Origin: Ctenosaura bakeri
Lineage: Eukaryota; Chordata; Lepidosauria; Squamata; Iguanidae
Reading direction: 5' to 3'
Assembly: GCA_948474755.1 (NCBI GenBank)
Contig: CAOLHI010002516.1
Location: 21,001-85,000 of the forward strand
DNA length: 64,000 nucleotides
Below the pieces are notes generated by a model that saw nothing but the letters and a program-made list of their open reading frames with translations, was not told where the DNA came from and did not search any database. The first letter of the stretch is position 1. Every line of letters starts with the position of its first letter. Below are positions 10,310 through 22,960 of this stretch, piece after piece. A program made the position numbers and the translations under genes.

Positions 10310-13300
10310 TTCATAGTCAGGAAATCATCAACTAACTCTAGAGATAATAGGCTCATCCTGGTCTTAACAATTCTGCCTTTTGAACAATTGTGACTGGGAT
10401 GTTCCCACCAAATTGATGATTGTTTCAACCTCTCTTCCCACCAACCAGTAAATCTCTTCATTGTCCAACAATTACAGAGCTATCAAGACATCCATTAGTC
10501 CTTTGTCACCTAAAGCTAACTTATTTTGTCTTTTATAAAAATAATAAAAAAAGATTGTTAATCCGTTCTGGACCTCATTGTTTACTCTGTAAACTCCATT
10601 GTTTACTCGGCTGGAGAGTCATTCACACCTTGCCCTCCAGAAAGAAACCTTTTTTTTTAAATACAGCCAGTTAGATGTAGTAAATCACTTGCTGGTAGAC
10701 ACACTGTCACTCTGATTCCCAATCGTGTACTGTTCTTAGATGTGAGTCTAAGCCACATCACTGCTTCTTCACTGCTCTCTAAGACCAGTAAATATTACCC
10801 TCTATGCCCTGAATCTTGCTATCCAAAATCTTTCCTCCTTTTTCCTTCAGTTAGCCTAGTATGAGTCTGTGTGCCTGTTTGGATCTTGCATGCATATAAT
10901 CAATTCCCCCAATAAAACACGTTTGAACTTACTTTTGAATCTCTGGGTGGTTCTTCCCCTGTGTAAACATTGATGAAAGATCTTGCTAAGTTACCACCTT
11001 CTAGCAGACCTCCTAAATTGTGCTAATAATTCCCCAGCTTTGCATGGAGTACTGCCATCGTGGATGGATCCCTGAGTCACCCATGTTTTGGGGTAACATG
11101 GGAGAAAACAGAGGACTCACCCATTGAAGAGCCCATTCTGCAGCAACACAGATTAATTGGCAGTAGTCATCTTTTGACAGAAATAAAAAAAGATATCTGC
11201 TGAGAGAAGGACAATATGAGTAGAACAACCTTCCCCCATCTCCAGTAAGGAGTTCCTCCACCTGACAGAGGCCATAGGGAATCCTTCTCTTGTATCCCTA
11301 CTAAACAGTCATGTTGGTGGGGTTGGTAGGGCAGAGACATTATCTTCATCAGAGGATGGATGGGATCATATGCAAGAATACAGTCATACTCAGATACCCT
11401 GGAATCAAGTTGCAAGGGTTTTACATGTCATAAGCAGCAATTTGAACTATGTCTAGAAATAGTTATTGAACAACAGAATTGCATCATGTCCTGCAAATGT
11501 TGAGGCATTCTTGGCCAGCTGAATTTTCTGAACACTTTTTAAAGGCAGCCCCATGTAGAAAAAAAACTGATATATTGTTAAACTGCTTTTTCTACAAGAA
11601 ATTTCTCCTACTGTTTGACCAAAATATATCGTACTGTTGACTAAGATCCATTGTATTTACTTTTGCTTCTGGAGAAACTGTGAACTATGTCCTTTTCTTT
11701 CTTCTGTGTTACAGTCTTTCAGGTATTTGGAGGCTGCTATCATGTTCTTTCTGTCTTCTGTTCTACCCACTTTCTTCAGAAGAAAAATCTGAAGTGAGAC
11801 ATAAAATATCTGAAAGGTTGGCATCCAGTTCTGTGCTGTCCCAAAGGGCAGGACTAGAATGAGAGGTTAAGCTCAAGGCTCTTTGATCATTAATCTTTGT
11901 TATCTAAACATGAATATTAGTAGTGTGCCAAAGCACTGAAAATTGAAGGCAAGCAGATTTCTTAGAAGGTATTCTGTCCAAACACAAAGTGAATTTTGTT
12001 GGGAAAAGTGAGAGATAATGATGGATTTTTCAATCAGAGTAGTCAATTGACAAGGCAGAAGTTGAATAAGAATCAGTCCCATACCTGCCCACCCACCCAC
12101 ACTGGGGGTCTAGTAGACAAAACAAACATGATCATAAAAGTACCCTTATTTAAAAAAAAAAACAAAACTCTTCCCCATTGACCACTAAATGCACATGTTT
12201 ATACAGGAGCTAAAAAGCAGGTTTGGAGAAGGCTAAAGGAGAAGATTTTGGTAGCTCTGCCTGGCTGTATGTTATGTTATGTCCGTCCCCCCCACACACA
12301 CACACACTGCTTCTGTGGGACTGTAAGAGCTTTTGGATAAAGGTTTCATTGTATAATTTAATTGCCTTGTTTGCAGAATTTTACAGCAGGGAACACATGT
12401 CATCATCTTCCTCTTTCAATCCTCTGTTTTCTTTTCTTTCTTTCTTTTTAATCAATCCCGCCTCCCCTCAAAAAAATTAAAGTAGAAAAATATCATAGGA
12501 CCGAGCTTCTGAAACAGATAGTAAAGCAGAAGGTCAGGAATTCGCCAGCTCTTGAGACAGACGGTGACACTTCCTAGCAGCTACACCACACAGACATGGA
12601 CTTGACAGGACCCTCTGCAGCTGAATGCAGATAGGAAAAGGATGATCTATAATGCTGGGAACACTTAAAGAAGAAATGATCATTAATCAGGCAACATCTG
12701 TGGAAGGCTGCTAGACCATAAATATCCCAGCACCTCCTTTGAGAAGTTTGTTACTGACAACCAGCCATTCTGGAGGAAGCAATACTTTTCATCTCTTGAT
12801 TCTTGGCTTGTGTTTCTGAAGAACCTTGGACCCTGCTTTGTTTGCTGACCATGCTACTCAACATTTCCTTGGATTTATTACTTTATTTTGCTGACTTAAA
12901 CTGCCTAGACTCCAAGATCTGCAACTGCTGATAAGTTCCTCCACACCACTGAGGCTGCTGTGTTCTCTGCTGCCTGACAGACTGTGCCCCTGGCCTGCCT
13001 CTAAAACAGGAGAATAGCTTAATTTGGAGTTGCAGCATCTCCTACCCATGGAAAGTACCATGCATAGGTGGTGGCAGCAACAGTACTCAGGAAGATGATG
13101 ATAACAACTCCCCAGTTGGGTTCCACTAAGTCCCATAACTGTAATCAAGTTTTGATGCAGAGAGGGCAGGGTACCATCACTAAAGGAAGTCAGACAATGT
13201 AGTTTGGATGGGAAGGAGAACTAATTTTGACCCTTCCACTGCCTCTTCTCCTACAGATAATAGCTGAGATTCTCACCTCAGAAACAAAGAGGAAGTATGA

Positions 13301-16300
13301 CTCCCCACCTCCTCTGTACATGAAAGAATGGGGAGCAGCTATGCTTGAAGTAGAAGTTTTCATGCCTAATGCCCAGCAAGGATATAATTGAGCAAAAGGC
13401 TGGCAGGAGAAAAGGACTGGAATTTTTTGATAACCAAGAATGACCCTTTTAAAATTCCCTGCTCAGATCTTTGCTATTTGTTGAAGTGAAATTAACTTCC
13501 CCAACAATACATTGTAGTGAGCTATTGTTAATTGGAGGAGGATGTTGAGCTAGACTTGAATGGTCAAATAAGATCTTTTCACTCACTAAAAGACCTCCCT
13601 CCCCAGGGATGAAAACTGCTGCTGTGGGTTTGTTGATATTGAGGCTCAGCACTTTTTCTTCAAAGTCAACAAACCTGATGTAGAAATTTCCATGGTTGGT
13701 GGCTTCTCTATCAGTAGGGCATTCCACTCTGGGTTTTATCCCAAACTTTAAACAAGCTATATCCTAAACAAATTCAGCATCTAGAAAAGATTTGTTGAAA
13801 TTCAAAGTTCTCTAATGGAAATAGAAACTATCAGCTAACTCTTGTGCTGCAAAAAGAAAATCCTATGTTGAGGATGCTGGATGCTGTCCATTCTCATGTT
13901 ATTACGGTGCAGGTTGATGTTGTGCTCCCCCTTTTTCTTTTCTCATACAGTCTTAGGATGCTGCTGCCAATGTTCACCACGGAAAGTGACTGCTACACTG
14001 CCCTTAGCTAGTTTGCTACTTAATGACTATCAGCTGATCCTAATAAACTGATTGTTTTCCCATGAATTACTATACATACACTATGTATATCTGTATGTTG
14101 GGGAAAATCAATCTAGATTAACGTAGCTTCTTTTATTGGCGGGGGCATGGGTATGGGGACTCTCATGGCAAGATTCAAAAATGTATCACTATACCATGAA
14201 TACACAGTTCCACACGTGGGTCAGGATCCAGTCGCGTATTTATGCCACTGGGAAAGGGATGGAAAACCTCTTCCTCAGTGCAACTCCCATGCACCCCTAG
14301 AACATGCTTTGTTACACTGGAGATGCTCTCGAGATGGTATTTGTGTGCATGGAAGCTCTCAGGATAAAGTTCCACTGCATTGGCAGTCAGCTGTCAGTGT
14401 GGTCTTGGATGTAGCTCTTGTTCTTGATTTAATGCTACAGGCAAATAGCTGGCCATCTCAGTTCTCATGTGAAAAGCAAGAAAAATCAATCTTCTCTCTC
14501 TGCCTGAAAAGGAGGGGGTGATTCTCTGAGGACTTTATAAGCAGATATAGGTTGACAATTTGCACCAAGCAGCACACTTATACTTTCTCTTTGACAGTGT
14601 GTAACTCCCCCATTAGGCCTGCCTTAGGGATGCCATAAGTCAGAAACAACTTGAAGGCATACAACAACAATACAACAAACCTAGTTATGCAACAAAATTA
14701 ATCATACAGCATATTGAAGACCAAATCACAGTGAGACTCCATTTGTTCAACATACCCTGCACCTGTCTGTGTGAAATTTGGTAGGCTTACCATTTTAAAT
14801 TTTCTGTAATGATTTAATGAATTTTTAAAAATTACTCAATGATGATGCATTAGCATTAGCATTATCAACTCCAAGCTCCAAACGATATATATGATGAGGG
14901 TAGGGAAGGAAGATTCCATTTGCAAACAAATAAGAATGAATACAGACAGCATCAGAACTCAGCTTGAAGGTCCTAATCCAAAGCTATCACATAAGCAACC
15001 CAGAAGTAGATCCAGCCCAGAACTACTTCAATTTGCTTTCATAGTTCCCAGTGTCACATATTACTTTAGCAGGATTGCTATGATAATAAGCAGGTAAAAG
15101 ATTTCCACTATGAAACAAAATAGCATCTAAGCAAACTAATCCTTAGTTCTATTAGTCAAAGGAGAAACGAGGTTAAATATACTGTCCTGCTGGGCTTGTT
15201 TTTACACACATTTTAAAAAATGCTTTCCTTCCAGAGATTTTTTTTATAAAAAATATGCTGAAGACATAAATACATTGCTCACTTGGCTGCATGTGATTCA
15301 TGTACTTTGATTTACAAACAAATCCTTTGTGATTTGAGCTAATATTCTTTATGCAAGTAATACACAAGTGCTTGCAAAATGACTTTTAAAGAAAGATTAA
15401 TGCACAAATTCTGAAGGACGATATTTACATGATCACCTCCCATGTTCATTAAAGTGTATATTTTCATGAAGAAAACACTGAAGAAAAACCATGTTTTAAG
15501 CTTAAATCCTACGCAGTTTATTTTCCACTATAGAAACAGGATTTGGCAGTGATAGTAAGAGGTTTTCTTGCTATGTTTCTAGGAATTCTAGCTATTTTCT
15601 ACATTCTGTCCTGCAAATCTTTAAGCATGTGGTGTTCAACATTATATTATTTTACTGCCAGTAGACAATGACAAGGCAGTTTCCATGCAAAACAGAGGAG
15701 ACCATGTTGCTTCATCTTTTCATTCAAATGATAAAACAAAACAGATTTTCTTACTTTCTGATAAGTAGCTGTTTTTAAAGAGTGCTTTCAGCCATCATGC
15801 AGAAGCAGGGTATAGCAAGAGATGATCAGACTTCCTCTTCTGCTCTTCTTCTTTCCAAGTCCTTAACAAAAACATTGTTGCTGAATATGGCAATCTATGG
15901 TTTCAGAAAATCATAGTTTACTCTCAGACAAGAATTTCAAACTATAGTGAAACTATACTGTGGAATCCTTCTCAAATAGCAAATTATCATCTTCTCAAAC
16001 CATAATTTGCCATAATTTGAGATACAGCAGCAAACAATACTTTGCCAAGAATTCAGAAAAAGGGATTCTGAAAAGCCAATTCTCATACCCGCTTCAGGGA
16101 TCAGATGTACCAAAACCTTAAACAGCCTTGCTATCCTGCTACTCTGAATGAGAATAATCTACACATTTACCATTATTTTGTTCTTGTAAGTAGTTCAGCT
16201 AGTTGAAAAGTAATTTTGAAGTTCATTTTGATCTAATCTTTGACCCATCTACTCAGCATTTGTCTTTCTGTCTCAGTGATTGTTCTGGATATATTCTTGG

Positions 16301-16840
16301 CTCATGCTTATACCTTCTCGCTCTCTGTTTGATCTCCCAACTATTCCTTTTTCTTTGTCATCACTTTCTTCTTTCTTTTCCCCTTTCTGGCTCACCCCCT
16401 TTCTGTTAAGATGCCTTTTCATGATTACCAGTGAATTATTATAGATTCTGTTTCTTCTCACATTGCTCCTCTCTTATCCCCTGTTCTGCTCATGTTCATC
16501 CCCCAGTTCTGCTGTACTCCACTTCTTCCACTTTGTCACCAACACTAGACCTTTTTGTTCTACCTGTTCCATATCGGTCTTGACTTTGCCAACCTCCGTT
16601 AATATTTTCCTTGAGTTTGCTATCTTTGTTCTTGTTCCCATGGGTTTTTAAACACTCTGGCACATAAATCCCAAATTCTTATTAATTTCAGATTACATTT
16701 TGTTCTTTTTTTTACTTGGTCATTATTCTGCTGAACGAACTTACATTTTCTAAGCTTATTCATTAGAGTTGTTCCATTTGGCACCATTTTCTATATTCAA
16801 TTCACTTCTTCCCCATTCCTTCTATCTCTTTCTTCTGAAT
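10310..16840. other. No supported gene; scattered low-complexity DNA
   Basis: I find no exon or named element in most of this stretch. There is a (CA)n run at about 12292-12306. A segment at about 10400-10960 ends with CCAATAAAACACG and may be a decayed LTR, but termini are not evident. A SINE tail lies at 14609-14690. The 124-codon ORF at 14147-14521 has no recognisable motif. Confidence 0.45.
14609..14690 (+). repeat. 3' fragment of (AAC)n-tailed tRNA-SINE
   Basis: GCCATAAGTCAGAAACAACT followed by TGAAGGCATACAACAACAA matches the tail of the full copies at 39.3 and 47.5 kb. The tRNA-like head is missing. Confidence 0.8.
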
Positions 16841-17160
16841 CTAAGGTCATTTCTGTCCTACACTGATACAGTGCTATTATTCCACTTTCAACATCCAGTA
16901 GAATTCTGGAGTTTGTAGTTTATTGAGACCAAAGAGCTCTCTGGCTGAGAATTCTGAATGCCCTTCCCTAAACTGCAAATCATAGGATTCCAAAAGATGT
17001 TGAAAGTGGAATAATAGCACTACATAATAATAATAGCCAGCCTGCCCCTCCTGAAACTGCAAACCCCAGGATTCCATAGGATATTGAAAGTGAAATAATC
17101 GCACTATAAGAGGGTAGTGCTGAAATGGCCTACAACAGTGTAGTGTGGAAAGGGCCTTAG
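16841..17160. mobile_element. Palindromic MITE copy B
   Basis: The outer ends CTAAGGTCATTTCTGTC and GTGTGGAAAGGGCCTTAG form an imperfect inverted repeat. Inside, the blocks TATTATTCCACTTTCAACAT and GTTGAAAGTGGAATAATAG are inverted copies, and a second inverted arm (AAACCCCAGGATTCCATAGG) follows. This is a long hairpin typical of non-autonomous DNA transposons. The minus-strand 99-codon ORF is an artefact of it. Confidence 0.85.
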
Positions 17161-18415
17161 TCATGTGTTTCAACAAGTGTACTTGACCTGGTTGTAGATT
17201 TGTAGCGCAGTGTGTATATTTGTCCAGAAGTAAATTCTCCTGAGTTTAGTGAAACAAATCAAATATCACAGCTGTACAATGCAATCCCATGGATTTTTTT
17301 TTTAAATCATAGTAATGATGTTTAGTATCCCAGCCCAAGAGTGCCAGTGGTACAAGATTAATTCTTTTTACCCAGGAAAGCTGAAGGCAAAAGAAAAAGA
17401 GGAAAACTGCATTACAAATAGACTGACTCAGTCAAGGAAGACACAGCTCTGAGTCTGGAAAATATAAGCATGGCTGTTAAGAACGAGATCTTTTGGAAGG
17501 CTTCTCATTCATAGAGACACCATAATTAAAGACAAATTTACAACACAGGACAAAAATAACAATCACAAGAATCATACACAAAAGAGCCATGTAATATCTC
17601 TTTGCTACATTCTCTCATTGGACTCTAGTGCAGGAATGGCCGTGAGGGTTCGTGATGCTGGCTGAAGAGAACACACACATACAGACATATATGCACATAT
17701 CCCAGCAATCTTTGTTCATAATTGGAGAGCCTTCTCTCTACCCTCCTCCCCTAGTGAGGAAATATTAGATCTCTAGGTGATGGAATTAAGATTGTTTTCT
17801 TTGTGCCTTATCCCAGTAATCCTGATACAAGTTGCTTTCCCTACCCCGTTGCTGGCAATTTGTAAACAAAGTATTATCTCTATGAATAGCAGGGGTGGGT
17901 GAATGCCATGGTGGAGTATCAGGGCATTCATGAAGGGCTATATGGGATCCTGAAGCAATCTATGCAACCTGCTCTAAGATGATCAATAAGTAGATCCAAG
18001 AGTGGATCTATTCAGAGGAAATGGCAAGACTATAGAAGACTCAACTGAGACATAAGTAGCCATTGGTCTTCTTCTCACCCTTAACTGCCATGTAATAGAA
18101 ATGCTTTGAGCTGGTTGCAGGTAAGAAAGTGAGATAAGAGAGTGAGACCTACTCCACCATATCAGTTGAGAGACCAGACTGCCATTTAACTCCCTTCCTT
18201 CTTCTGGTTGGTGTACAAACTAGTCCATGAATTTCCTTTTCCCCTCTCTACTGTCCTCATCCCTTTTTGTATTATGTCTTTAATACTATAAACTTGTAGG
18301 TAGGGACAGTCCGTTTTTTCTTAACTTGCATACAGAGCTGTGTATTCCAGGCACTTTATAAATAAGGAAATAAATCACCTAGATTTTTGAAGGCTGCCAT
18401 TAACTTCTTTGTTAT
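17161..18415. other. No supported feature
   Basis: AT-rich DNA without recognisable exons or repeats. Confidence 0.4.
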
Positions 18416-18640
18416 TTGTCATTAATTGCCATCAGGTTGTCTTTGACTTATGCTGACCTGATGAATGAGAGACTCCAAGATACCTGGTTATTAACAGTCT
18501 TGCTCAGGACTTGGAAAGTCAGAGCTGTGGTTTACTTGATTAACTCTACCCAGTCATAATGCAGCCTTCTTAGTGACTTGTACTTTAACAAGAATTATTA
18601 TCTTTTCTTATGAGTCATGTTGTCTCATAGATACATAAGA
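18416..18640 (-). mobile_element. RTE/BovB-like LINE 3' fragment
   Basis: TTGCCATCAGGTTGTCTTTG, then CTTATGCTGACC, GAGAGACTCCAAGA and ATTAACAGTCTTGCTCAGG follow the same order as the 3' end of the larger element at 44.92-46.79 kb. It is a truncated, diverged copy in the same orientation. Confidence 0.7.
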
Positions 18641-19500
18641 ACTTAGAACTGTTTGAGTACTTATAAAACATATTTTCCCCAAGAAACTGGGGATACAAAG
18701 CCCTGTATCCTAAAAGTACAGGTTCCATTTATTTTGGGGGTGCTCAGAATTAGCAATTTCCCATGGCTTGCACAATAAATACATAGGACTAAATGTGATT
18801 GTTGGCTCTAGCTAAAGTAGACCCATGGAATCATACAGTTTACCTAAGCGTTGGCTTACCAAGTTCCTGTTGATTTAATAAATCTACTCTAGGCTATAAG
18901 CTATAAATCATTAATTCATATAGTGTAATATCACTGTTTATAGCATACTGTGTGGATTTCTGTAATCAGGAAAGTCCCTGTTTTTTAAGCGCTATATTAA
19001 TTACCAGCACCATCTGTGCCAAACAATAGGGAAACAATATTTTAATTCTTCATGCATGTCAGTTATCTTAACATTAAACCCTGCAGTTTTGTTGCTATGA
19101 TTTACCTGTTTAATAATTTAAATACCTTATGTTCTTACAAGGTTAAAACTGTGAATACATGAATCAAAATTAAATATACTAACAAGTTCAACATAGATCT
19201 ATTTCATTGTTTTTATTTGCATACTGACTGATAGATTTACTTACACACACCCCTGATATTATCGGCAATAAAATCCTATGATCAAAACCTTAGTTGTCCA
19301 TATTGAAATACAGTGCTCCTTCCAGTTTTGTGAGAGTTAATGGCACAGGACCCCTACAAAAGTGAAAATATCACAAATAAACTGAAGGCTATTTTAGAAG
19401 TAGCCAGCTGCAGCAACAGTGGCCAACTGAGTCTCACCACCCTCTTCCTCCTACCTGTGCTTCGCAGCCTCCCACCATCCAGTGCTTCCCTCCACTTCTC
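18641..19500. other. No supported feature
   Basis: AT-rich sequence with no recognisable gene or element. Confidence 0.4.
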
Positions 19501-19504
19501 TTCC

Positions 19505-19610
19505 CTCCATGCCTCTCTCCAGTCCCAAAAACAGCAGTCCCTCACTTCTCTTCCTGCATATGTTGGAAACTTCAGCTTCTCTCAGATTCTCACACCAGCA
19601 AAACCCAACA
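19505..19610 (+). repeat. Local direct repeat, left copy
   Basis: CCTCTCTCCAGTCCC through GCAAAACCCAAC is repeated in diverged form at 19808-19915. The two copies bracket MITE copy C. Confidence 0.65.
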
Positions 19611-19780
19611 GCACTACACTCTTATAGAGTGATTATTCCACTTTCAACATCCTATGGAATCCTGGGGTTTGCAGTTTCAGGAGGGGCTAGCTGGCCCCTC
19701 CCAAAACTGCAAACCCCAGGATTCCATAGGATGTTGAAAGTGGAATAATCATGCTATAAGAGTGTAGTGCGGAAATGACC
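19611..19780. mobile_element. Palindromic MITE copy C
   Basis: A nearly perfect hairpin: CACTACACTCTTATAGAGTG…CACTTTCAACATCCTATGG on the left arm mirrors CCATAGGATGTTGAAAGTGG…CTATAAGAGTGTAGTGCGG on the right. The right end reaches GGAAATGACC; the matching outer left end is missing. Confidence 0.85.
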
Positions 19781-19807
19781 TGGGTTTTAACCTTTTCCCC
19801 GCCCCAC

Positions 19808-19915
19808 CACACCTCTCTCCAGTTCCAACAGCAGCAGCCCCTCATTTCTCTTCGTGAACATATAGGAAACTTCACCCCTTTCCCAGATTTTCAGAACAGG
19901 AAAACTCAACCTTGG
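19808..19915 (+). repeat. Local direct repeat, right copy
   Basis: Diverged partner of 19505-19610 (CCTCTCTCCAGTTCC through GGAAAACTCAAC). Confidence 0.65.
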
Positions 19916-20189
19916 TTTACCAAAATGACCAGCAGCCTTCCATCATCTGAAAAAAGCTGACGTTTCCAATGGCAAACAGTGAAGTTTCCCACAGTGGCTA
20001 ACCAGATCTTTATAGGAAGCCTACAAGTAGAACTACATGATTTCCCAAAACAATTTGGGATGTGTGAATGCCAGATGAGAATACCTAGTTCAGAAATATG
20101 TTTTACTCACAGCAGAGAGAAAACTGTGGAAATTATTTATACTCACTTGTGTGAATGAAATAGTCTAATATTAACATACTGTCTAGTTC

Positions 20190-20418
20190 AAGGCATAATG
20201 GTTTGAGCATTGGACTATGACTCTTAAGACCAGGGTTTTGAATCTTTCTCAGCCATAGAAATCCACTGTGTAACCCTGGGCAGGTCATACTCTCTCAGCC
20301 TCAGAGGGAGACAAAGGCAAACCCCCTCTGAATAAATCTTTCCAATAAAAACCCATGTTAGGTTCACATGTTCATTCTCAGAAGCAGAAGTGACTTGAAG
20401 ACACTCAGCAACAACAAC
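20190..20418 (+). repeat. tRNA-derived SINE with (AAC)n tail
   Basis: The head has an A-box-like ATGGTTTGAGCATTGG and a B-box-like region (CCAGGGTTTTGAATC). The body continues with CACTGTGTAACCCTGGGCAG and CTCAGCCTCAGAGG, and the tail reads GAAGTGACTTGAAGACACTC then AACAACAAC. It belongs to the same family as 39.27, 47.51, 55.14 and 62.04 kb. The name ACA-SINE/Anolis SINE2-type is from memory of squamate repeats. Confidence 0.85.
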
Positions 20419-20427
20419 TGTCTAGCT

Positions 20428-20823
20428 TGGAGTGGGCAACTGTACAAGGCTAGGGAGCCACATTACTCCCCCCAGCAGACTTTGGAAGGCTGCACCCCCA
20501 CTTCACTCTTCTTTGCAAAATGTATTCTTTTTCCTCTCCATAGGCCCCTAGGATATGTGGAGAACATTTTCAGTCCTCCCCCTACCAGCCATTTTAGGCC
20601 TAAAAGAGGCTTTCTTTTTTAACAACAGGAACTGGTTGGAAGTCATTTCCTGTTTACTTCTCCCATTTTTAAGGCCTTTATGGAACCTGCAATGGCCCAG
20701 AGTTGCCCATAAACATGATCTGCATGTCCCCCACAGCCCCTGGAGAGCCCTGGTGTGCCCTGGGGGATATAAAAACAGCCATGGTGGCACATGTGGCCAT
20801 GGGTAACACTTTGCCCACCTCTG
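20428..20823. mobile_element. hAT-type MITE with 8-bp target duplication
   Basis: The flanks GTCTAGCT (20420-20427) and GTCTAGTT (20824-20831) are an 8-bp direct repeat with one mismatch. The ends GGAGTGGGCAACTGT and ACTTTGCCCACCTCTG are inverted and resemble the CAGRGGTGGGCAAACT terminus common among vertebrate hAT elements. The insert sits immediately after a SINE tail. It has no transposase frame and is non-autonomous. Confidence 0.8.
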
Positions 20824-20879
20824 GTCTAGTTCCTTAACTAGAAGGAGTTTCAAACTACAATTTCTTTGACTGTGCTTTA

Positions 20880-21260
20880 GTATTATAAGATTTTTGTGTC
20901 TTTGTCATGCCCATGCTCCGGGACCCAGATAGGACTCTTCACAACAGCCACACCCTAGAAGCACGAGATGAACTGTTCTTACGGCAGCCAGTGCAAGTGG
21001 AAAAGGAAGAGCTCGTTAATCAGGCCACAGATGGCCAGGATGCTAAGGCTATCTAATCAAAGGTCAGGATGCAGAAGGCTGCTGAAATCTACTGACTTCA
21101 TTGGTGGTTACAGCCTTGCTGACTTCTGCATTCTCTGCTCATGTTCTTCAGACGTTGGACCTTTGTCTGAACTATAGATTCTGTTCATGAATACTCTCTA
21201 CCTGGACTCTTGGTAAGTTCAGACTCAGTACTTCTGGACTGCACGATCTTTTACACTATG
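20880..21260 (+). mobile_element. Possible LTR fragment
   Basis: The stretch from GCATTCTCTGCTCATG to TACCTGGACTCTTGG resembles the R/U5 text of vertebrate Gypsy LTRs. No termini or target duplication were found. Confidence 0.25.
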
Positions 21261-21264
21261 TATA

Positions 21265-21960
21265 TGGGTACTATTGCAGGGACACGAATTGGAGATTAAA
21301 AGTATGCTTTATTGAGGGATATCACAATCGTGCACAAGACCCAAGCAGTCTTACACCCACATAAAACTAACTAAAGGAAAGGAGGAAAAGATTGGATAGC
21401 GAGAAGATAGGGTGATGTGGGTAATATTTGCCTATCCTACAGACAAGAGACAAAACAACGTGGCTCAGACAAAGGGTCTGAGGGTAGTAAAGAAACAGGA
21501 ATTGGAGCAGCAAAGTGATGGCCTATGTCCAGAGTACTGTGAGTCATCTGGCTCAGAGCCAGAGTTTAAATACCCTGTTACCACCCTGAGGAGGAAGGTG
21601 TTAATGGCTCTCTGGCAGAGTAGACAATGGGATCTGGAACAGGCTAATGGTTTTAGCATCAGGTGACAAATCGTTAATGAGAATTGTGACCCTTAATGGC
21701 TGGGCGGGCAAGGAAACAAAGGAGAGTCTTGGTGACAAGAGGAAGCAGGTTGAAGACAATCAATGGGTAATTTTGGGTGCTTTTGTTTCTGAAGGTTGAG
21801 TTGTTGAGAAGACATTTGCAAGCTCATTAACACCAGAGCTTCCTTGACTATGATCTGGACATGGCTTGAGGTCCCATCTGACCTACTTTCACATGTGTTC
21901 AGCCAGTCCTCTTTCTCAGCATGGTTTTTCAGCCATAACAGTATCATAGAGTGGGGATGT
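21265..21960 (-). mobile_element. Possible minus-strand LTR
   Basis: In minus sense the segment has a TATTTAAA box near 21570 and, about 260 bp downstream, CAATAAAGCATAC (plus 21305-21320), the spacing expected of U3/R. Boundaries were not found, so this is tentative. Confidence 0.3.
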
Positions 21961-22199
21961 ACAGTATGGTAACAAATTCATATGGGTACCTGTCTCCTTC
22001 TTCCCTGACTGTTAAATGTATACTTAGGAGACTTTGCTGAGAGACATCATCTTTGAAAGTCCAAGCATGTATCATTTATCAGATCATTTCTAACTATATT
22101 CTTATTAATCTCAGAGAATCCAAAAGTTTAGAGACAGGACTAACCTCTACACTGAAGCCATGCTGATTCTTCTTCAACAATTTCTTTGTTTGTTATCCT

Positions 22200-22960
22200 G
22201 TCTTTCTCTTAAACCATGGATCCAAGGCTGCTCACAAGATAATTCAAAAACAAGTTCAGATAAAAACACAATAACTTATGTTATTAAAAACATAATTAAG
22301 CAAGTTAGATTAAAGTACAATTTAGTTAGAACAGTATAAAAGTACCTTAATTACAGTAATAAGAATTAGAAATTAAAAATTGCAACACATAAGCTGGAAG
22401 CCCTGTCTTCAGTAGAAAGTTATGTGAAGTCTGGCTTGTGTAGAAAGGTCCTGCCTGCCAGTGAAAGGATCCCAATGAGGGGGCAGCGAGGTCTTGAAAT
22501 GAACTTACACAGCTTTCGGACAGCAAAAAAAAAAAAAAGGGCCTCTCTTACAGCTCATCAAACATGTCTCAGAGTGGTAAAAGCACCAGAAGGATCTCTA
22601 TTTTCTTAAAAAATTCAAAGCCCAGGCAGTCTTATATGGATAATATGATCTTTCAGAAAGCATGGACCCAAACTCTATAGTGTTCAACTGCTCATAACCA
22701 GCACTTTGAATTTTGTCTGGAAACAATCCAGTAGCCAATGAAGCTGGTGTGAAAAGGATTTTGGACCAAATTGATGTACAACATGTTGAAGTAATCTAAT
22801 GGAAGGTATCTGATGTATACATCATAGGGGACAGACCACACATCTCCAGGAATAATCATAGCTGCTGCACTAGTTTTAATTGTACAAATGCACTCCTGGC
22901 CACCAGAGAAAGGCTTGGGGTTGAATCCAGGAACATATGTCATTTCTCAGTCATTGTTGA
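22200..22960 (-). repeat. Decayed LINE/SINE tail region
   Basis: GGATCCAAGGCTGCTCAC followed by A-rich stutter is the reverse complement of a common squamate retroposon tail. On the minus strand, near 22700-22760, ATTGGCTACTGGATTGTTTC resembles decayed LINE ORF2 text (LHWLP-type region). No intact frame remains. Confidence 0.35.

Noticed and set aside
14147..14521. 124-codon plus-strand ORF
   Set aside because: Some resemblance to ordered protein text, but no motif and no neighbours; chance cannot be excluded.
20196..20250. A true tRNA gene
   Set aside because: A- and B-box-like sequences belong to SINE heads; no cloverleaf or anticodon arm could be folded.
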